Origin: Welwitschia mirabilis
Lineage: Eukaryota; Gnetophyta; Gnetopsida; Welwitschiales
DNA: 64,000 nucleotides
Assembly: GCA_051453625.1 (NCBI GenBank)
Contig: JBOZIK010000001.1
Span: 130,951,509-131,015,508, forward strand
Reading direction: 5' to 3'
Position 1 is the first letter of the stretch, and every line of letters starts with the position of its first letter. The notes under the pieces are model-generated. The model searched no databases. It was not told where the DNA came from and saw only the letters and a list, made by a program, of their open reading frames with translations. Of the stretch, positions 25,900-38,707 are shown one piece after another. The translations under genes were made by a program, and so were the position numbers.

Positions 25900-26460
25900 A
25901 CCATGAGAATTCATAGTACTCTTTGTAAAGAAGAAGGATAAATTGCTCTACCCATCCATTATCTATCAATAATTAAACAAGATAACCATTAAGAATAAAT
26001 ATCTATTGCTTAAAATTAATGATTTTTTAACCAACCATAGTAAACAAAGTACTTTATCAAGATTGGCATGAAATTAGGGTACCATCAAATATGCATTAAG
26101 GAAAAATGTATCCCAAAAATGGCATTCAAAACAAGATATAATAACTTTGAATTCATGATAATTCCATTTATATTAATAAATTCTCTAGCCACATTCATGA
26201 CATTAATGAACAATATCTTCTACATGTACTTAGATCAATTTTGTAGTGGTTTTCATGGATAATATTTTGGTATATTCTAGGAATAGAAAAGAACATATCC
26301 AACATTTGAGGATAGTGTTACACATACTCAAATATCATAAATTAACTATCAAATTGAATAATTATGAACTTATTAAAAGTTTAGTTAATTATCTAGGTTG
26401 TGTTATATCTAAAAACAACATTTAAATAGAGTCTAGCAAGGTACAGGATATGATTAAGCT
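25900..26460 (+). pseudogene. Element D reverse transcriptase remnant
   Basis: Residues read KLGYHQICIKEKCIPKMAF, then TRYNNFEFMIIPF, a degraded LTNAPATFM-like piece and YLDQF, all typical of chromovirus-type Ty3 RT. After a frameshift near 26240 it continues FMDNILVYSRNRKEHIQHLRIVL and a thumb with NYLGCVISKN. The catalytic FxDD is FMDN (26252-26263), so the second Asp is lost. RNase H and integrase are not seen downstream. Best guess is the Del/Tekay side of chromoviruses, but no chromodomain is visible. Confidence 0.82.
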
Positions 26461-27471
26461 AATGAGTTAATGACCCTTCTAACGTGCATAAAAATAAATA
26501 TGAGAAGAATAAAAGCAAAATAATATCTCTTCGCCAAATGCACAACTCATTAATCACTTAATTAGATCTAGTCGACTACATCAGGCTATGAATGCTCATT
26601 GGCAATGTAACTCTAATGATCTAATTATGACACGATTAACTACATGAGGGCTTTTCACTAGAAATGCAGCACTAATTTCTTTACAAAATAATGTTCTTAA
26701 CTTTGTTGAAAGAAAATCTCATAAAACTAGATGCTCAATATGATTTAAAAGCTTAAAACAAAGGACATATATGATGGTAGAATTGGAAAATAAAGGAAAG
26801 AAAAAGGTACATATTGAAGGCCTTCTGAGTTCTGTTGTCTTTAACTTTCACACTTAAGATTTGCTATACTTTCTTAAATTCTTATAAGTTACTTAGTTAA
26901 TGCTATGCTAACTTGATATTGATATCCATTAAAAATCAGAAAAACATAATAAGAGCCATTAACTTAGGTATTTTAACTCATTTATTCATTAGTCTTATGA
27001 TTAAGTCTTTTGCTACATTTTTATTTTCCATCTCCATCACCCATTCCATTTCACACCATCAAATATAAACCATTTTTATAATTGACTTTTTTCTTAAAAT
27101 TTATAGGAAAGAATAAAAATGATCATCTCACATTAGTTAGTTTTTCCCTTTCATAGCTAAGTTGCATTGCTTTGCATATTTTTCAATAAGAGGACTTGTC
27201 AATAATTTTTTAAGGCTATGTTCTCAAAATAATTTTAACACTTTCTACCATTAAACTTTAAGGACAAATTTCAGTTTTGGTTGGGGGGTATGGCATCCAT
27301 GTTCACAAAATTCTCAAATTTTGATGCCATCATTTCAAAAAATTAGTCATAAATTTTTGAAAGATTTATCATTTTTCATGCTTAAGCATTTTGACTTAGA
27401 TAATTTTCCCATGTTAATCATTTCATTATTAACTTTTTGCTAAGTGTCTAGAAAAATTCTGGTTAGGGGTG
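26461..27471. other. Degenerate tract leading into LTR E1
   Basis: No gene. From about 27240 the pattern aactttaaggacaaattt...ttggttggggggtatgg resembles the 3' region seen again at 36190-36230 (aactttaaggataaagttt...ttggttagagagaatg), so this is probably the 3' non-coding part of family E. A purine-rich ggttagggg (27461-27469) abuts the LTR start. Confidence 0.45.
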
Positions 27472-28830
27472 TGTTAATATGTAAAAATTGACATTATAAT
27501 CAAGTTAATTAATTAATTTATCTTAATAGAAGATCTTAATATAACTAATTTATCATAAAAACATGCATTCTATTTCTTTTCTATAATAATTATCGAATCA
27601 TCATCTTTCCATGACATTTTTAGGATAATTATCACACATTCNNNNNNNNGCTTAAAAATGATGAACATCCAGGTAAAGATGTTAATATCACCTTCCAAGT
27701 CACCTAGTGTTACCGATCCTTCTACGCAGAACTTTTTAGAATTTTCATTCCTGGCTTGTCATAAAAAATTTAATCAAATGCAGCTATGAGCTTAATCAGA
27801 TTTCACATTGGAAGTAACTAACATATTTAACAACATGTGAAAATAATGATGATGAAATTAGTAGTGACATATGACAGTGTTAAGTATGATGATGGTGGGA
27901 ACACATGATGATAACAGTGGTTGGTAGAAGTAGTAGCATCCAGAAGCCAAGTGTTAGACTCGTCATGATGATTTCGACCTAATGGAAGATGACAAACACC
28001 TTACCTAGTATTGCATGTGATGTTTTATAACTGCTCACCTAACACTATAAGCTAAAGGCTTATAACCATTTTCCACCCTCCATCTTTACATATAAAAGGG
28101 CCTTGAGCCCTCCATTATAACATCCTTATTTTGGAAGGTAAAAGAATCCTTGAAGCATCAAGTCAACATGGCCTTCTAAGTCCTTTCTTTGGTGAGTAAG
28201 CTTATTATAAGGAGAGATTAAGGAGTCTCATCAAGCTTCCTTATTCTTTTCGTTATGTAAGGTATATTTTTTTATTAATACAAAGTAGATGTCATTTTGA
28301 TTTTGAGTTACAAATAACTTCATACTTTTAATGCTTAGTGAACCTACTCTATTAAGTTCTTTTGTTAATCGAGTAAATTTATTAGTTTATTAGTCTAAGT
28401 CTTCTTTAATTTGATGGATCTTATGCACAATCATTCATACTTTTCATGCTTATTAGGAGGTTATGAAGATTAATCAACTTTCAAATTCATCAATCCTCAT
28501 ATGATGAATGAAATTATGTCATCATGACCTAAGCTATCATTACTTGATAGTTTAAAGCATGTTTCAGAAAGTGTAAGACATCATTGGAGTGGATAAGTGC
28601 TAATGGATGAATCAGGTAAACCATTGAAGCTTGCTTATTTCCCTTCTTCTCCACATAAAATTACAAAAAATTATTAACTCTCTTCTTTCTTTTTTTCTTT
28701 TTTTGTAACTTTCAAGATAAACAAGATTATATGATTTTTGTTAAGCTAACCCTAATTATCCCTATGGAAGAATGATACTAGGCACTTATCTAGTGAAATC
28801 TAGTTCATTCTACTTACACGAAAAATAGGA
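27472..28830 (+). mobile_element. LTR-like copy E1
   Basis: Begins TGTTAATATGTAAAAATT after a purine-rich tract, like 32945 and 36424. It contains TATAAAAGG at 28091-28099 followed by a transcript-leader-like stretch, and near 28745-28800 the ccctatggaagaatgatact motif that resembles the U5 end of Tat-branch LTRs. An 8-N gap lies at 27642-27649. The right end is uncertain because no PBS was recognised. Confidence 0.45.
28091..28099 (+). promoter_or_regulatory. TATA-like box in LTR E1
   Basis: TATAAAAGG in a short region of relatively higher GC, with a purine/pyrimidine leader downstream; position fits an LTR promoter. Confidence 0.45.
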
Positions 28831-31370
28831 CATATATATCACTCTAGAATAGAATAATCACATCCTATTCTAAGTTCAAAACCTCTTAATTTCTTTAGAA
28901 TAGAATAATAGTTATCTATTCTAACAATAGTCTACACTATTTTATTTGGTCAAAGTTGCTTTAGTTATCATATTAATCACATTAGTGTAAAGTATTACTT
29001 TCAAGTCCTTATCAAAGCATTGCATTAATGTCACTTCATTCACCTACTAGAAAAACCACTAAAAATCTCCTTTCCATTCCTTATAAATAGAGGATAGATG
29101 GATCTTTTAAGTCATTTCTTTAGCTTTTTACATATGATTAGCTTAAGAAAAATCCTTCCTCTTCTTCTTTATCACTTCTCTTTATCTTATGTTACTTTTA
29201 CTTAGCATTAAATATTTTTTTAATCCTTTTCTACTTCATGTTAGACTTTTTTTTTAAATAATAACTCAGTAACATAGATTTTTCACTTATTATTTACTTA
29301 TATCCTTCCTTGTTATTTCCTTTTATAGATCTCCTCCTTTTAACATATCTTTTCCCTAATAATTTTAACATCATTTACCTCCTATCACTTATTCACATGT
29401 TCACACTATAGACTTCTAATAGCCTATCTCTATAGCAAAGGTATGACTTTGCACAAGGCATTTCATAACATTAAATGATCTAGTTATAATTTGTACTTTG
29501 TGGATAAGAAATCCTATAGCCTCTTGAGAAACCCAAATTCAACATGGATCATAGATTTCAATTTTTAATACCCCCTACTTTTTCCTCATTTCAACTTTAG
29601 ATCACTATAAATTTACATAACCCTGGATTGTATATGTGATTATTATGATTCCAACTATTACTTCATCCTTCATTTATAGCTAGGAAGAGTTTCCATAACT
29701 ATTGAAGCTACTAAAAGTACATTTTACATTTTTTAAGCCTTCTTGCAACCTCATAAGATAGGTACCTATGAACTAGAATAGATAGAGTTATTCAATTTCA
29801 CTTTCTATGACTTTTCTTGATAGAAAAATCCATCAATAAAGATACTACAAAATTTCATTAAGGGCAATTTTTGTGTCATATCTCACTACATTAGTACTTT
29901 TGATCATGTACCATGAATTCCTTCATTCTCATTTAATCAATCTTCATGAAGATGTAATTTATCTCTTTGTTTTAGCTCAAGATAAAGAGGTCATATGCAC
30001 AAAAACTTTAAATAAACTTAATAGATAAAGTTCAACTCTGAAAGAAGGGAATGTTACCCATGGATGAGTACTTCTTTATTTTTACATCTTGTGTTAAGGT
30101 TAAGATTTATTTTCAAATATTTAGAAAACACACCTTACTAAAGGTTTAGCATGAAAATTTTCAAACCACTCTTCATCCATTATGTTGGCCCTTTAAAGGC
30201 TCCAATAAGAAGAGGAAAGATGAGAGTGGTTTTGCATACCCTTTAAAAATGGAATTTCCTCTTCCAAGGTAAGAAAATATTTTATTTTTAAGTTTTCCTT
30301 TTCTTCTTACTAGGTTTAACAAAACCTTCATTTGTTTGTTTTCATATGGACATTAAAAAAAATCCTACACTAGAAAAAGATATTCTACTTTCCACCACTC
30401 AAGAAAGATGCTTTCCTTAAAACCTTTTCCTCCACTAGTTTAGGAGTTAGAAGTAGAAGATAAATATCTCTTGGAGCTTAAGCAAGTGAATAAGAGCAAT
30501 TCTATAAGAAAATATCTTGAAATTACTCTTCTTCTTCTTCTTCTTCGTCTTCTTCTTCTTTGAAATATATAATAAATATAGGATCATCTTCTCTTCGTAT
30601 AATATCTAAAACATTTATTTCTTTTATTAATATTATTAGAAATTAGATTATTTCCCTTATTCATAGGAGAAGGGAAAAACGAACATGTACAAATACTTGA
30701 ATATTTAGTCCCATGTAGAATTAAATGCAATATTAAGCTAGACTCTTTATCTTGCTAGAAATTCCAACCTTATTTAAATTTGAAAATAATTATTTAGTGT
30801 TATGATTAACTTTAATGATCTTATGTAGGAAAATTTCTCCTCTGATACTCTAGCTACTCATCCTAAGAACTACCTTTCTCTAGTAAGAACTTGTCCCTTT
30901 ATTCTATTTACTATGTAATATTCACCAACCATAACTTCTTAATTTGAGGCTTTACCATTCATGGCTTCCATTGCTTTTTCTTTCACTTCTAATGTTGATA
31001 AGAGCTTATAATTTTCTTATTAGAGCTTGTACCAAAGGCTTAAGGTCTTATTTCCTCAATAGAGTAGGCTGAGAAGCTAGAGGCCATGATTTTAGCATAA
31101 GTATTTTAGTGTTTCCATCATGATGCCACCTACTAGTATTGATATCATAGTTAATGTAATCTTAAGGAGGAATTTTAAGTAGCTAGAACAAGGTAATTCT
31201 TCTAGAATTTACTAGATGAAAAAGCCATGAATCCCATCCAAAAAAGTTTTGAAATCATCATCAACAAATCAAAAGTAGTTAATTACATGGCCAAGTATAA
31301 AATGGGGCAGTTAAAGAAGCTTGATGTGTGAAGGTGATTAATAGAGGTAAACTTATATCTTTTGCTTATT
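28831..31370. other. Unassigned 2.5 kb, pyrimidine-rich
   Basis: I see no convincing gene. It contains a TATA-like ttataaatagagg at ~29081 followed by a ctt-rich leader-like stretch to ~29190, several pyrimidine-rich runs, and a (TTC)n run. It may be the interior of family E, but no domain was recognised on either strand. Confidence 0.3.
30528..30560. repeat. (CTT)n microsatellite
   Basis: About ten cttctt units with one cgt interruption. Confidence 0.9.
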
Positions 31371-31371
31371 A

Positions 31372-31375
<4 letters not shown>

Positions 31376-31439
<64 letters not shown>

Positions 31440-32317
31440 NNNNNNNNNNNNNNNNNNNNNNNNNNNNNNNNNNNNNNNNNNNNNNNNNNNNNNNNNNNNN
31501 NNNNNNNNNNNNNNNNNNNNNNNNNNNNNNNNNNNNNNNNNNNNNNNNNNNNNNNNNNNNNNNNNNNNNNNNNNNNNNNNNNNNNNNNNNNNNNNNNNNN
31601 NNNNNNNNNNNNNNNNNNNNNNNNNNNNNNNNNNNNNNNNNNNNNNNNNNNNNNNNNNNNNNNNNNNNNNNNNNNNNNNNNNNNNNNNNNNNNNNNNNNN
31701 NNNNNNNNNNNNNNNNNNNNNNNNNNNNNNNNNNNNNNNNNNNNNNNNNNNNNNNNNNNNNNNNNNNNNNNNNNNNNNNNNNNNNNNNNNNNNNNNNNNN
31801 NNNNNNNNNNNNNNNNNNNNNNNNNNNNNNNNNNNNNNNNNNNNNNNNNNNNNNNNNNNNNNNNNNNNNNNNNNNNNNNNNNNNNNNNNNNNNNNNNNNN
31901 NNNNNNNNNNNNNNNNNNNNNNNNNNNNNNNNNNNNNNNNNNNNNNNNNNNNNNNNNNNNNNNNNNNNNNNNNNNNNNNNNNNNNNNNNNNNNNNNNNNN
32001 NNNNNNNNNNNNNNNNNNNNNNNNNNNNNNNNNNNNNNNNNNNNNNNNNNNNNNNNNNNNNNNNNNNNNNNNNNNNNNNNNNNNNNNNNNNNNNNNNNNN
32101 NNNNNNNNNNNNNNNNNNNNNNNNNNNNNNNNNNNNNNNNNNNNNNNNNNNNNNNNNNNNNNNNNNNNNNNNNNNNNNNNNNNNNNNNNNNNNNNNNNNN
32201 NNNNNNNNNNNNNNNNNNNNNNNNNNNNNNNNNNNNNNNNNNNNNNNNNNNNNNNNNNNNNNNNNNNNNNNNNNNNNNNNNNNNNNNNNNNNNNNNNNNN
32301 NNNNNNNNNNNNNNNNN

Positions 32318-32378
<61 letters not shown>
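31376..32378. repeat. (CT)n microsatellite spanning an 878-N gap
   Basis: Pure CT runs from 31376 to 31439 and from 32318 to 32378 flank the gap 31440-32317. The assembly evidently broke in the repeat. A degenerate cactcactcactctcactct tail follows. Long 'ERER' or 'SLSL' reading frames here are artefacts of the dinucleotide. Confidence 0.95.
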
Positions 32379-32382
<4 letters not shown>

Positions 32383-32620
32383 TCACTCACTCTCACTCTC
32401 ACTCTTTGTGTGTGTATCTACCCCATCTTCTCCCTCCTAATTTTAAGAAATAGAGTATCTATTTTTTGCTTCCTTTTTTTGGATTTTTTGCAAGTCTCTC
32501 TCTCTCTCTCTGTCACTTTGTGTGTGTGTGTCTCTACCCCCTCTTCTCCCTCTTAATTTTAAGAAATAGAGTATCTAGTTTTTGCTTCCTTTTTTTTGGA
32601 TTTTTTTCAAGTCAAAATAA
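32379..32620. repeat. 116-bp tandem duplication beside the CT microsatellite
   Basis: The words tgtgtgtgt-tctacccc-cttctccctc-taattttaagaaatag and ttttgcttcctttttt occur twice, with taatttt at 32438 and 32554 (116 bp apart). The second copy again carries a short (TC)n run and a (GT)n run. It looks like slippage or unequal exchange anchored by the microsatellite. Confidence 0.85.
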
Positions 32621-32944
32621 CAGATTTTCAATTTAGTAGCCAAATGCTTCAAGTTAAGGTTACTTAGCTAGATACTAATCTATTAGAAGTACATAAAAAG
32701 GATGCTTACATTACATCTTTGAAATGAGTCTTTAACTAAGCCATGGAAAGATTAATAGTAACGAAATAAGATCTTCTTTCTTTTAGTCACAAGTGTTAAG
32801 TCTCTAAGAAACATTCATAATTGTCAATACAGTTCATTATAACTCTTCTTAAAAATTATTTAATCACCATGAACTAATTAATCCCTAATACCACACAACA
32901 GATCCTCCCAAATCCTTACAAACTCTTACCTAGGGTTTTATGCT

Positions 32945-33480
32945 TGTTAATAACACGTAAAAATTAGCATTTACATCAAGGAATTTAGGCCTTACTAGAA
33001 TTCTTAATTAATCATCACAATAAGTTTATGTATTTATTATGTTTAATGCCATGAAAATCTAATTTTACTACTATGATGCCTCAACACTATCATTTTGCAA
33101 GATGTTAGTTCATCTAGAGCATTGTGGTAGAAGAAAGAGGTATGTCAAGTAAGATTAGTGGTAGTGTCGCTTCTAGGAGTTGCAGCACTAGTTATTGTGA
33201 TTAGAATAGGTCCATACTTACATTCTTGAGCATTCTCGATGCAAGAAATTCATGTCAATCATTCTGAAATCAAAAGATAAACAAATAATATTTTCAAAGA
33301 GAACCCCTCAATTTGGCCCTATGACTAAAGTATGATCTTACATACTTTGGGAATTTTAAAGAATAATCTCATTAAGCCATATGTCCATGTCTAAATTCAA
33401 GGTAAAATCTAATCATTCAATGGTCCAAATTTCATCCACGTTGCATAAAATCCATGATTTTTGAGTCATCCGCACTGAGC
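32945..33480 (+). mobile_element. LTR-like copy E2 (partial)
   Basis: Starts TGTTAATAACACGTAAAAATT and is collinear with 36424-36663 and then 45027-45250: shared words include atttaggcctta, tttatgtatttattatg, catctagagcattgtggtagaag and gattagaatagg/gatcagaatagg. The right boundary is uncertain. Confidence 0.6.
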
Positions 33481-33959
33481 ACTCATAGTTTTGATGACCT
33501 TTACACTGTTGCCAGCATTCTCACATTTTCTTGACCTATGTCTTCATGTTTTATCAGTGTTGTCGTCTATACTCACTGGCGCTATCATTTCTCCCACTAG
33601 CGTTGTCATCTGTATTTTTCTTAGTGTGTCTGACTTTTTCTTGTAGCTATCTTTTGGCTTTCTCTTAGTCTTCAATGTATTAGTGAGAATGTTTTTACAT
33701 TTGAAATCCTTAGTTTTTTTCTTTAATTCATTTTTTACTTTTCTAAGTTTCACCTTAATTTTTCTTTCACTTCTATTTCTTTTTCTTTCTGGGACTCTAT
33801 CATTTCAGGCCATCATAAGTGGAAGAGTATGACTCTTTTTAGAAGAATAAATTTTCACACCTTTCCTTACTTTAGCTACATGTTTCTATCTTGATAAAAT
33901 TCAAGCAAGGAATTAAGACTATTTATTAAAGGAATATGGCACTCACTAGAATGCAACAA
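33481..33959. repeat. Short direct repeats around a CACTGGCG motif
   Basis: The motif CACTGGCGCTATCAT is followed 20 bases later by CACTAGCGTTGTCAT, and looser versions occur nearby (ttgccagcattctc, ttgtcgtctatactc). The rest of the interval has no gene. A minus-strand open frame at 33544-33753 is Lys-rich with no recognised domain. Confidence 0.4.
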
Positions 33960-35390
33960 TAGATGAACATGGCCTTTGAGTAATTCATTCTTCTATTCAT
34001 CACACTTCCTTTGTTATTTTTCTTAATGATGTAGAAGCTTTGTTAGGAGTTGAATATCATAATAGCTTGTCTTATATTCTTACTAAATTTCTTAGCTATT
34101 GTTATGTTGCACTTAATGTTGAATATACACCAAATAGGAAAGGAGCCTTACCTTGCAAATACCTTTATAAAAATCAACTTTTACTTTTTTATTCAAAATG
34201 TTTTGCCTACATCTCATGTAATCGATGCCTATATNNNNNNNNNNNNNNNNNNNNNNNNNNNNNNNNNNNNNNNNNNNNNNNNNNNNNNNNNNNNNNNNNN
34301 NNNNNNNNNNNNNNNNNNNNNNNNNNNNNNNNNNNNNNNNNNNNNNNNNNNNNNNNNNNNNNNNNNNNNNNNNNNNNNNNNNNNNNNNNNNNNNNNNNNN
34401 NNNNNNNNNNNNNNNNNNNNNNNNNNNNNNNNNNNNNNNNNNNNNNNNNNNNNNNNNNNNNNNNNNNNNNNNNNNNNNNNNNNNNNNNNNNNNNNNNNNN
34501 NNNNNNNNNNNNNNNNNNNNNNNNNNNNNNNNNNNNNNNNNNNNNNNNNNNNNNNNNNNNNNNNNNNNNNNNNNNNNNNNNNNNNNNNNNNNNNNNNNNN
34601 NNNNNNNNNNNNNNNNNNNNNNNNNNNNNNNNNNNNNNNNNNNNNNNNNNNNNNNNNNNNNNNNNNNNNNNNNNNNNNNNNNNNNNNNNNNNNNNNNNNN
34701 NNNNNNNNNNNNNNNNNNNNNNNNNNNNNNNNNNNNNNNNNNNNNNNNNNNNNNNNNNNNNNNNNNNNNNNNNNNNNNNNNNNNNNNNNNNNNNNNNNNN
34801 NNNNNNNNNNNNNNNNNNNNNNNNNNNNNNNNNNNNNNNNNNNNNNNNNNNNNNNNNNNNNNNNNNNNNNNNNNNNNNNNNNNNNNNNNNNNNNNNNNNN
34901 NNNNNNNNNNNNNNNNNNNNNNNNNNNNNNNNNNNNNNNNNNNNNNNNNNNNNNNNNNNNNNNNNNNNNNNNNNNNNNNNNNNNNNNNNNNNNNNNNNNN
35001 NNNNNNNNNNNNNNNNNNNNNNNNNNNNNNNNNNNNNNATGGCATAGGACCTCCATGAAATCCATAACCCTTAAAAATATTACCCAACTTAGCAACTATA
35101 AGAATTAGAATTGGATTTAAGAGGGTCTTCAAGAGATTCAAAAAGGAAAAGAAGAACGTTATCAAAGGACTCCTCCTCCTTCTCAAGCTTCTTTTTCTCA
35201 CTACTCTCCATCCATTACAAGAAGAAAAGCTCTTATTGGTGAATCCTATCATATACGTTATTCCCCACCTTCTCCCACTCCTCATTCCACTACTCATCAT
35301 CATTTCTCAACTACTTCAAGTGATACCTTTTTTAAGGAAGTCCCTAAATCTCAAAGGACTTGGATTAAAAAGTTATAAGGGAAAATGAAA
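33960..35390 (+). pseudogene. Possible PTPP-like transposon-associated gene relic
   Basis: Before the 804-N gap (34235-35038) the plus strand shows a hydrophobic stretch followed by MLNIHQIGKEPYLANTFIKI, which resembles the C-terminal part of plant PTPP-type proteins (usual pattern: HQ, then a Tyr/Pro-containing turn and an ITRIF-like end). After the gap a Ser/Pro/His-rich segment (about 35115-35370) would fit the variable tail. The ORF is not intact and the middle is missing. The call is tentative; an unrelated gag N-terminus is possible. Confidence 0.3.
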
Positions 35391-35488
35391 AATATTGTGA
35401 AGAAATAAAAGGAGATATTAAAAGAAGAATAAGAATATATGAACCAAAAGTTGGAGAGATTGGCTTCTTGTAGAAGATCTTTAATCTG

Positions 35489-35490
<2 letters not shown>

Positions 35491-35548
<58 letters not shown>
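35491..35548. repeat. (CT)n microsatellite
   Basis: About 28 CT units with one ttt interruption at ~35533. Confidence 0.95.
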
Positions 35549-36423
35549 ACTCTCACATCCTTTTCCATCTATACTTTTTCAATTTTTTTAGCTATTGCAA
35601 TAACTTTTATACTTAATGAAAAATCAATATGAATTTATATTTCTGTAAATATGGTTTTGATTTTGAATTGATACTTAACTGCAAATGTTTTAACTTGGTT
35701 TTAAGGCTTTGAAATGTAACATCCGAGGTGTAACTCTTAATAGGTCTAGTGCTACCGTCTTCGCTAAGTAGCATTACCACCTTAACCAGCACAAACAGAT
35801 TCCTTTCTAATATAGACACTTTACATCCCATTTGTTATATTTCTAGCACTCAGGTCTCTATTAAAAATTTACAGAAATTTACTGATTTAGATTTATCAGT
35901 CACTCCTCCATTCCAAAATCATCACATTCGTTTCTCATTGTTCCTTTTTTCAATTATTTTCTAATCATTTATGTAATCATGCATTTCAGATTTAAATATC
36001 TAAGTCATTACAATAAAAGAGTTATTTTATTTTTAGTCTTTCATTTTCATTAGTTTGTATTTGAAATTTTTTATTTTAATCATGCATTGCACATTTTCAT
36101 TTCAGTAATTTTCCTTTAGGGCTCATTCTAGACTACATTCGTACATGCACCATTCAATCCTCATTATGTTTACATTCACTTTTTCATTTTTAAACTTTAA
36201 GGATAAAGTTTAGCTTTGGTTAGAGAGAATGACATTTACACTTAAGTATCTACCTTTCATGCTTTATTCTTTTGCTTGAGTATTATTTCAGATCACATTA
36301 TCCATTTTTTATTCCATTTACTTTTCACACTTAATTTCTTTGATTTGTAAACTTTTACTATGATATCTAATATTTTATCACACCTTTTTATTAAGGGACT
36401 AGTAAAAGGTTAGTTAGGAGCTA
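35549..36423. other. Non-coding region before LTR E3
   Basis: No gene. It contains the family-E 3' words aactttaaggataaagttt and a purine-rich ggttagagagaatg (about 36190-36230), matching 27250-27295, which suggests the 3' end of an E element running into its LTR. Confidence 0.4.
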
Positions 36424-36663
36424 TGACAACATGCAAAAATTAACATTTACATCAAAGAATTTAGGCCTTATCAGCATACTTAATTGATCATCATGATGAT
36501 TTTATGTATTTATTATGCTTAGGATCATGGAAATCTAATTTTCCTACTAACATACTTTAACCTTATTATTTTATAAGATATTTGCATCATCTAGAGCATT
36601 GTGGTAGAAGCAGAAGGTGTTTTGAGCAATATTGGTAGTGGCGCTAATTCTAAATGTGAAAAC
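36424..36663 (+). mobile_element. LTR-like copy E3, left part
   Basis: Homologous to the beginning of E2 (32945-33170). It stops at 36663, where the Sirevirus-like element starts. The continuation of E2's sequence is found at 45027, directly after that element ends. Confidence 0.7.
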
Positions 36664-38643
36664 TATTAGATTATGTTTTGCCAATTGATGTCAAACTAAT
36701 GTTTTCTGTGTAGCAAATTTTGTGTATCTTGTGTAAAAGATGTTAATCTCTTACAGGTCTAAAGATGAAGCTAAATCCATTGGATTATGAGCACTAGAAA
36801 CCTGTCAATTTCATTTACCCTCTTAAGGGGTTAACCAAACATTCAAGGGGTCGACTGCACCTAAAGCAAAAACTCAAAAACTGAACTAAATTCAAAGGGA
36901 TCGACTGGATTTCTGATGGGGTCGACCGGACTTGTGACCTTGAGATCAGTATCCCTGAACCAAATGGCAAGGGGTCAATTAGACATTTATGAAGTCGACC
37001 GGATTTGTGGACCTGGTAATAGTAACCCTAGACTAAATGGCAAGGGGTCGATCAGACCTATGATGGGGTCGAATGGATCTGTGAACCTATGAATAGTACT
37101 TCTGAACCGATTATTAAGAGGTCAACATCGGGTCGACCAGACACATGAAGGGGTTAGTTAAACCTAATGCAGAAAATTTGAAAGATTTTTATCAGACAAG
37201 CGGGTGACTAGATTTAATGGTAGGTGACTAAACTGGGGTTGACTGGACCCAGATGAGGTCAACTAGTATCGAGATGTAAGAAACTAGAGCAACCAAAAAT
37301 TTCACTTGAGTGACCTGTATAAATGGCGACATTAGATGGGGTCGACTAGATGGAATGAAATTAAAATTTTGTATCCATTTTGTATCAATTATGTATCCAT
37401 TAGATAGTTATTTTATAGCCATTTATAGCCATTGGAAGTGCATTTTCAAATGGAATAAACCCTTAAAACATTTCAATATAAATATCCAAGATACAGATAA
37501 CAAAAGAATCTTTTGAAACCTTTTTCAATCTTGTTAATCTTTTGGACCTGAGGAACTAGTACTGAAATCTTGTGATCTTCACTATTGAGTCTTAGCATTT
37601 GTACATTTGACTTAGGAAGATATTTTTTATATTATCTCTACATTTAAGATTAGATCTAATGCTTCATCTATTGTACATCTATAAGATAAGAGCTCCATCA
37701 AATCTACTGTATCAAGAATGAGTGATATTCATGCATCTTGGAATCATTGCATTACTATTCCACTTTGTGAAATGTTGAGACTAAGCCTTNNNNNNNNNNN
37801 NNNNNNNNNNNNNNNNNNNNNNNNNNNNNNNNNNNNNNNNNNNNNNNNNNNNNNNNNNNNNNNNNNNNNNNNNNNNNNNNNNNNNNNNNTATAGCCATTG
37901 GAAACTAATTTCAAATGTAATAAACCCTAAAATCCTTCTAATATAAATAACCAAGAGATAGATGACCAAAGAATCTTTTAGAACCTTTGTTAATCTTTTG
38001 AATCTTTGGAATTTGATAAACCAGTACTGAAATCTTGTAATATTCACTGTTGAATCTTGGCATTTGTACTTCTAAACAAGAAAGATCTATTGTCTATATT
38101 ATCACTACATTCAAGATCAGATCTAGTGCTTCATCTATTGTACATCTACAGGAGAAGAGCTCCATCAAATCTACTATATCAAGAATAAGTGATATATGTG
38201 CATCTTAGCATCATTGCATCACTATTCTACATTGTGAAAGTTGAGACTAATCCTTGAAAAATCTGTTTAGAGGTTGAGATTAAGCTTGGAAAAGTCTATT
38301 CAAAGGTTGAGACTAAGCCTGAAAAAGTCCATTTGTAAAGGTTATAGATGAACATGGAATACCTGGTGGAGTAATGAATATCAGGATCAATCTTGGTGAT
38401 AAACTAATCATCAAGAGTGAATTAGGGGATTTCTCGAATCACTATAAATCCTGCATGCATCTATTTTGTATTTTATGCTTTCAATTAGTTCTTTTCCTTA
38501 CTTCTATTAACTTTTCTTTTCATGCACATTTTCAATTAGTGAATTATTTTGTGCAAGTTTCCAATATATCTTTGGTTCATTTAGAATGCTTTATTTTAAT
38601 TTTTAAGAACATATTCACCCCCTCTAGGTTTTCAATCCTATCA
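36664..38643 (+). repeat. Copia 5' LTR
   Basis: Begins TATTAGATTATGTTTTG (ancestral TG mutated to TA) and ends CTATCA, matching 43452-45026. It is about 400 bp longer because 37420-37789 and 37890-38270 are diverged copies of the same LTR segment on either side of a 100-N gap. TATAAATA boxes lie at 37477-37484 and 37942-37949. A cluster of degenerate GGGGTCGACCGGAC motifs fills 36830-37350. Confidence 0.85.
37477..37484 (+). promoter_or_regulatory. TATA box of copia 5' LTR
   Basis: TATAAATA, conserved at 44315-44322 in the 3' LTR, about 130 bp after the GTCGAC motif cluster. Confidence 0.6.
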
Positions 38644-38645
38644 AT

Positions 38646-38657
38646 TGGTATTAAAGC
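38646..38657 (+). other. Primer-binding site of copia element
   Basis: TGGTATTAAAGC versus the iMet-type TGGTATCAGAGC, two mismatches. It lies two bases after the LTR's terminal CA. Confidence 0.85.
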
Positions 38658-38707
38658 TAAGTTAAGTCTTTTTAGATTTTAATTGATCTAGAATTTAGAA
38701 CCCTATA

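Noticed and set aside
30240-30320. Possible exon-intron structure (aag|gtaag ... cttactag|g)
   Set aside because: The enclosed interval of about 45 bp is too short for a plant intron and the flanks show no coding sequence.
31283-32453. Long reading frames of Arg-Glu or Ser-Leu repeats on both strands
   Set aside because: They are translations of the CT/GA dinucleotide and of N; no gene.
34040-35303. Several long overlapping frames across 34235-35038
   Set aside because: Most of their length is N. Only the short flanking sequence was used, and only tentatively.
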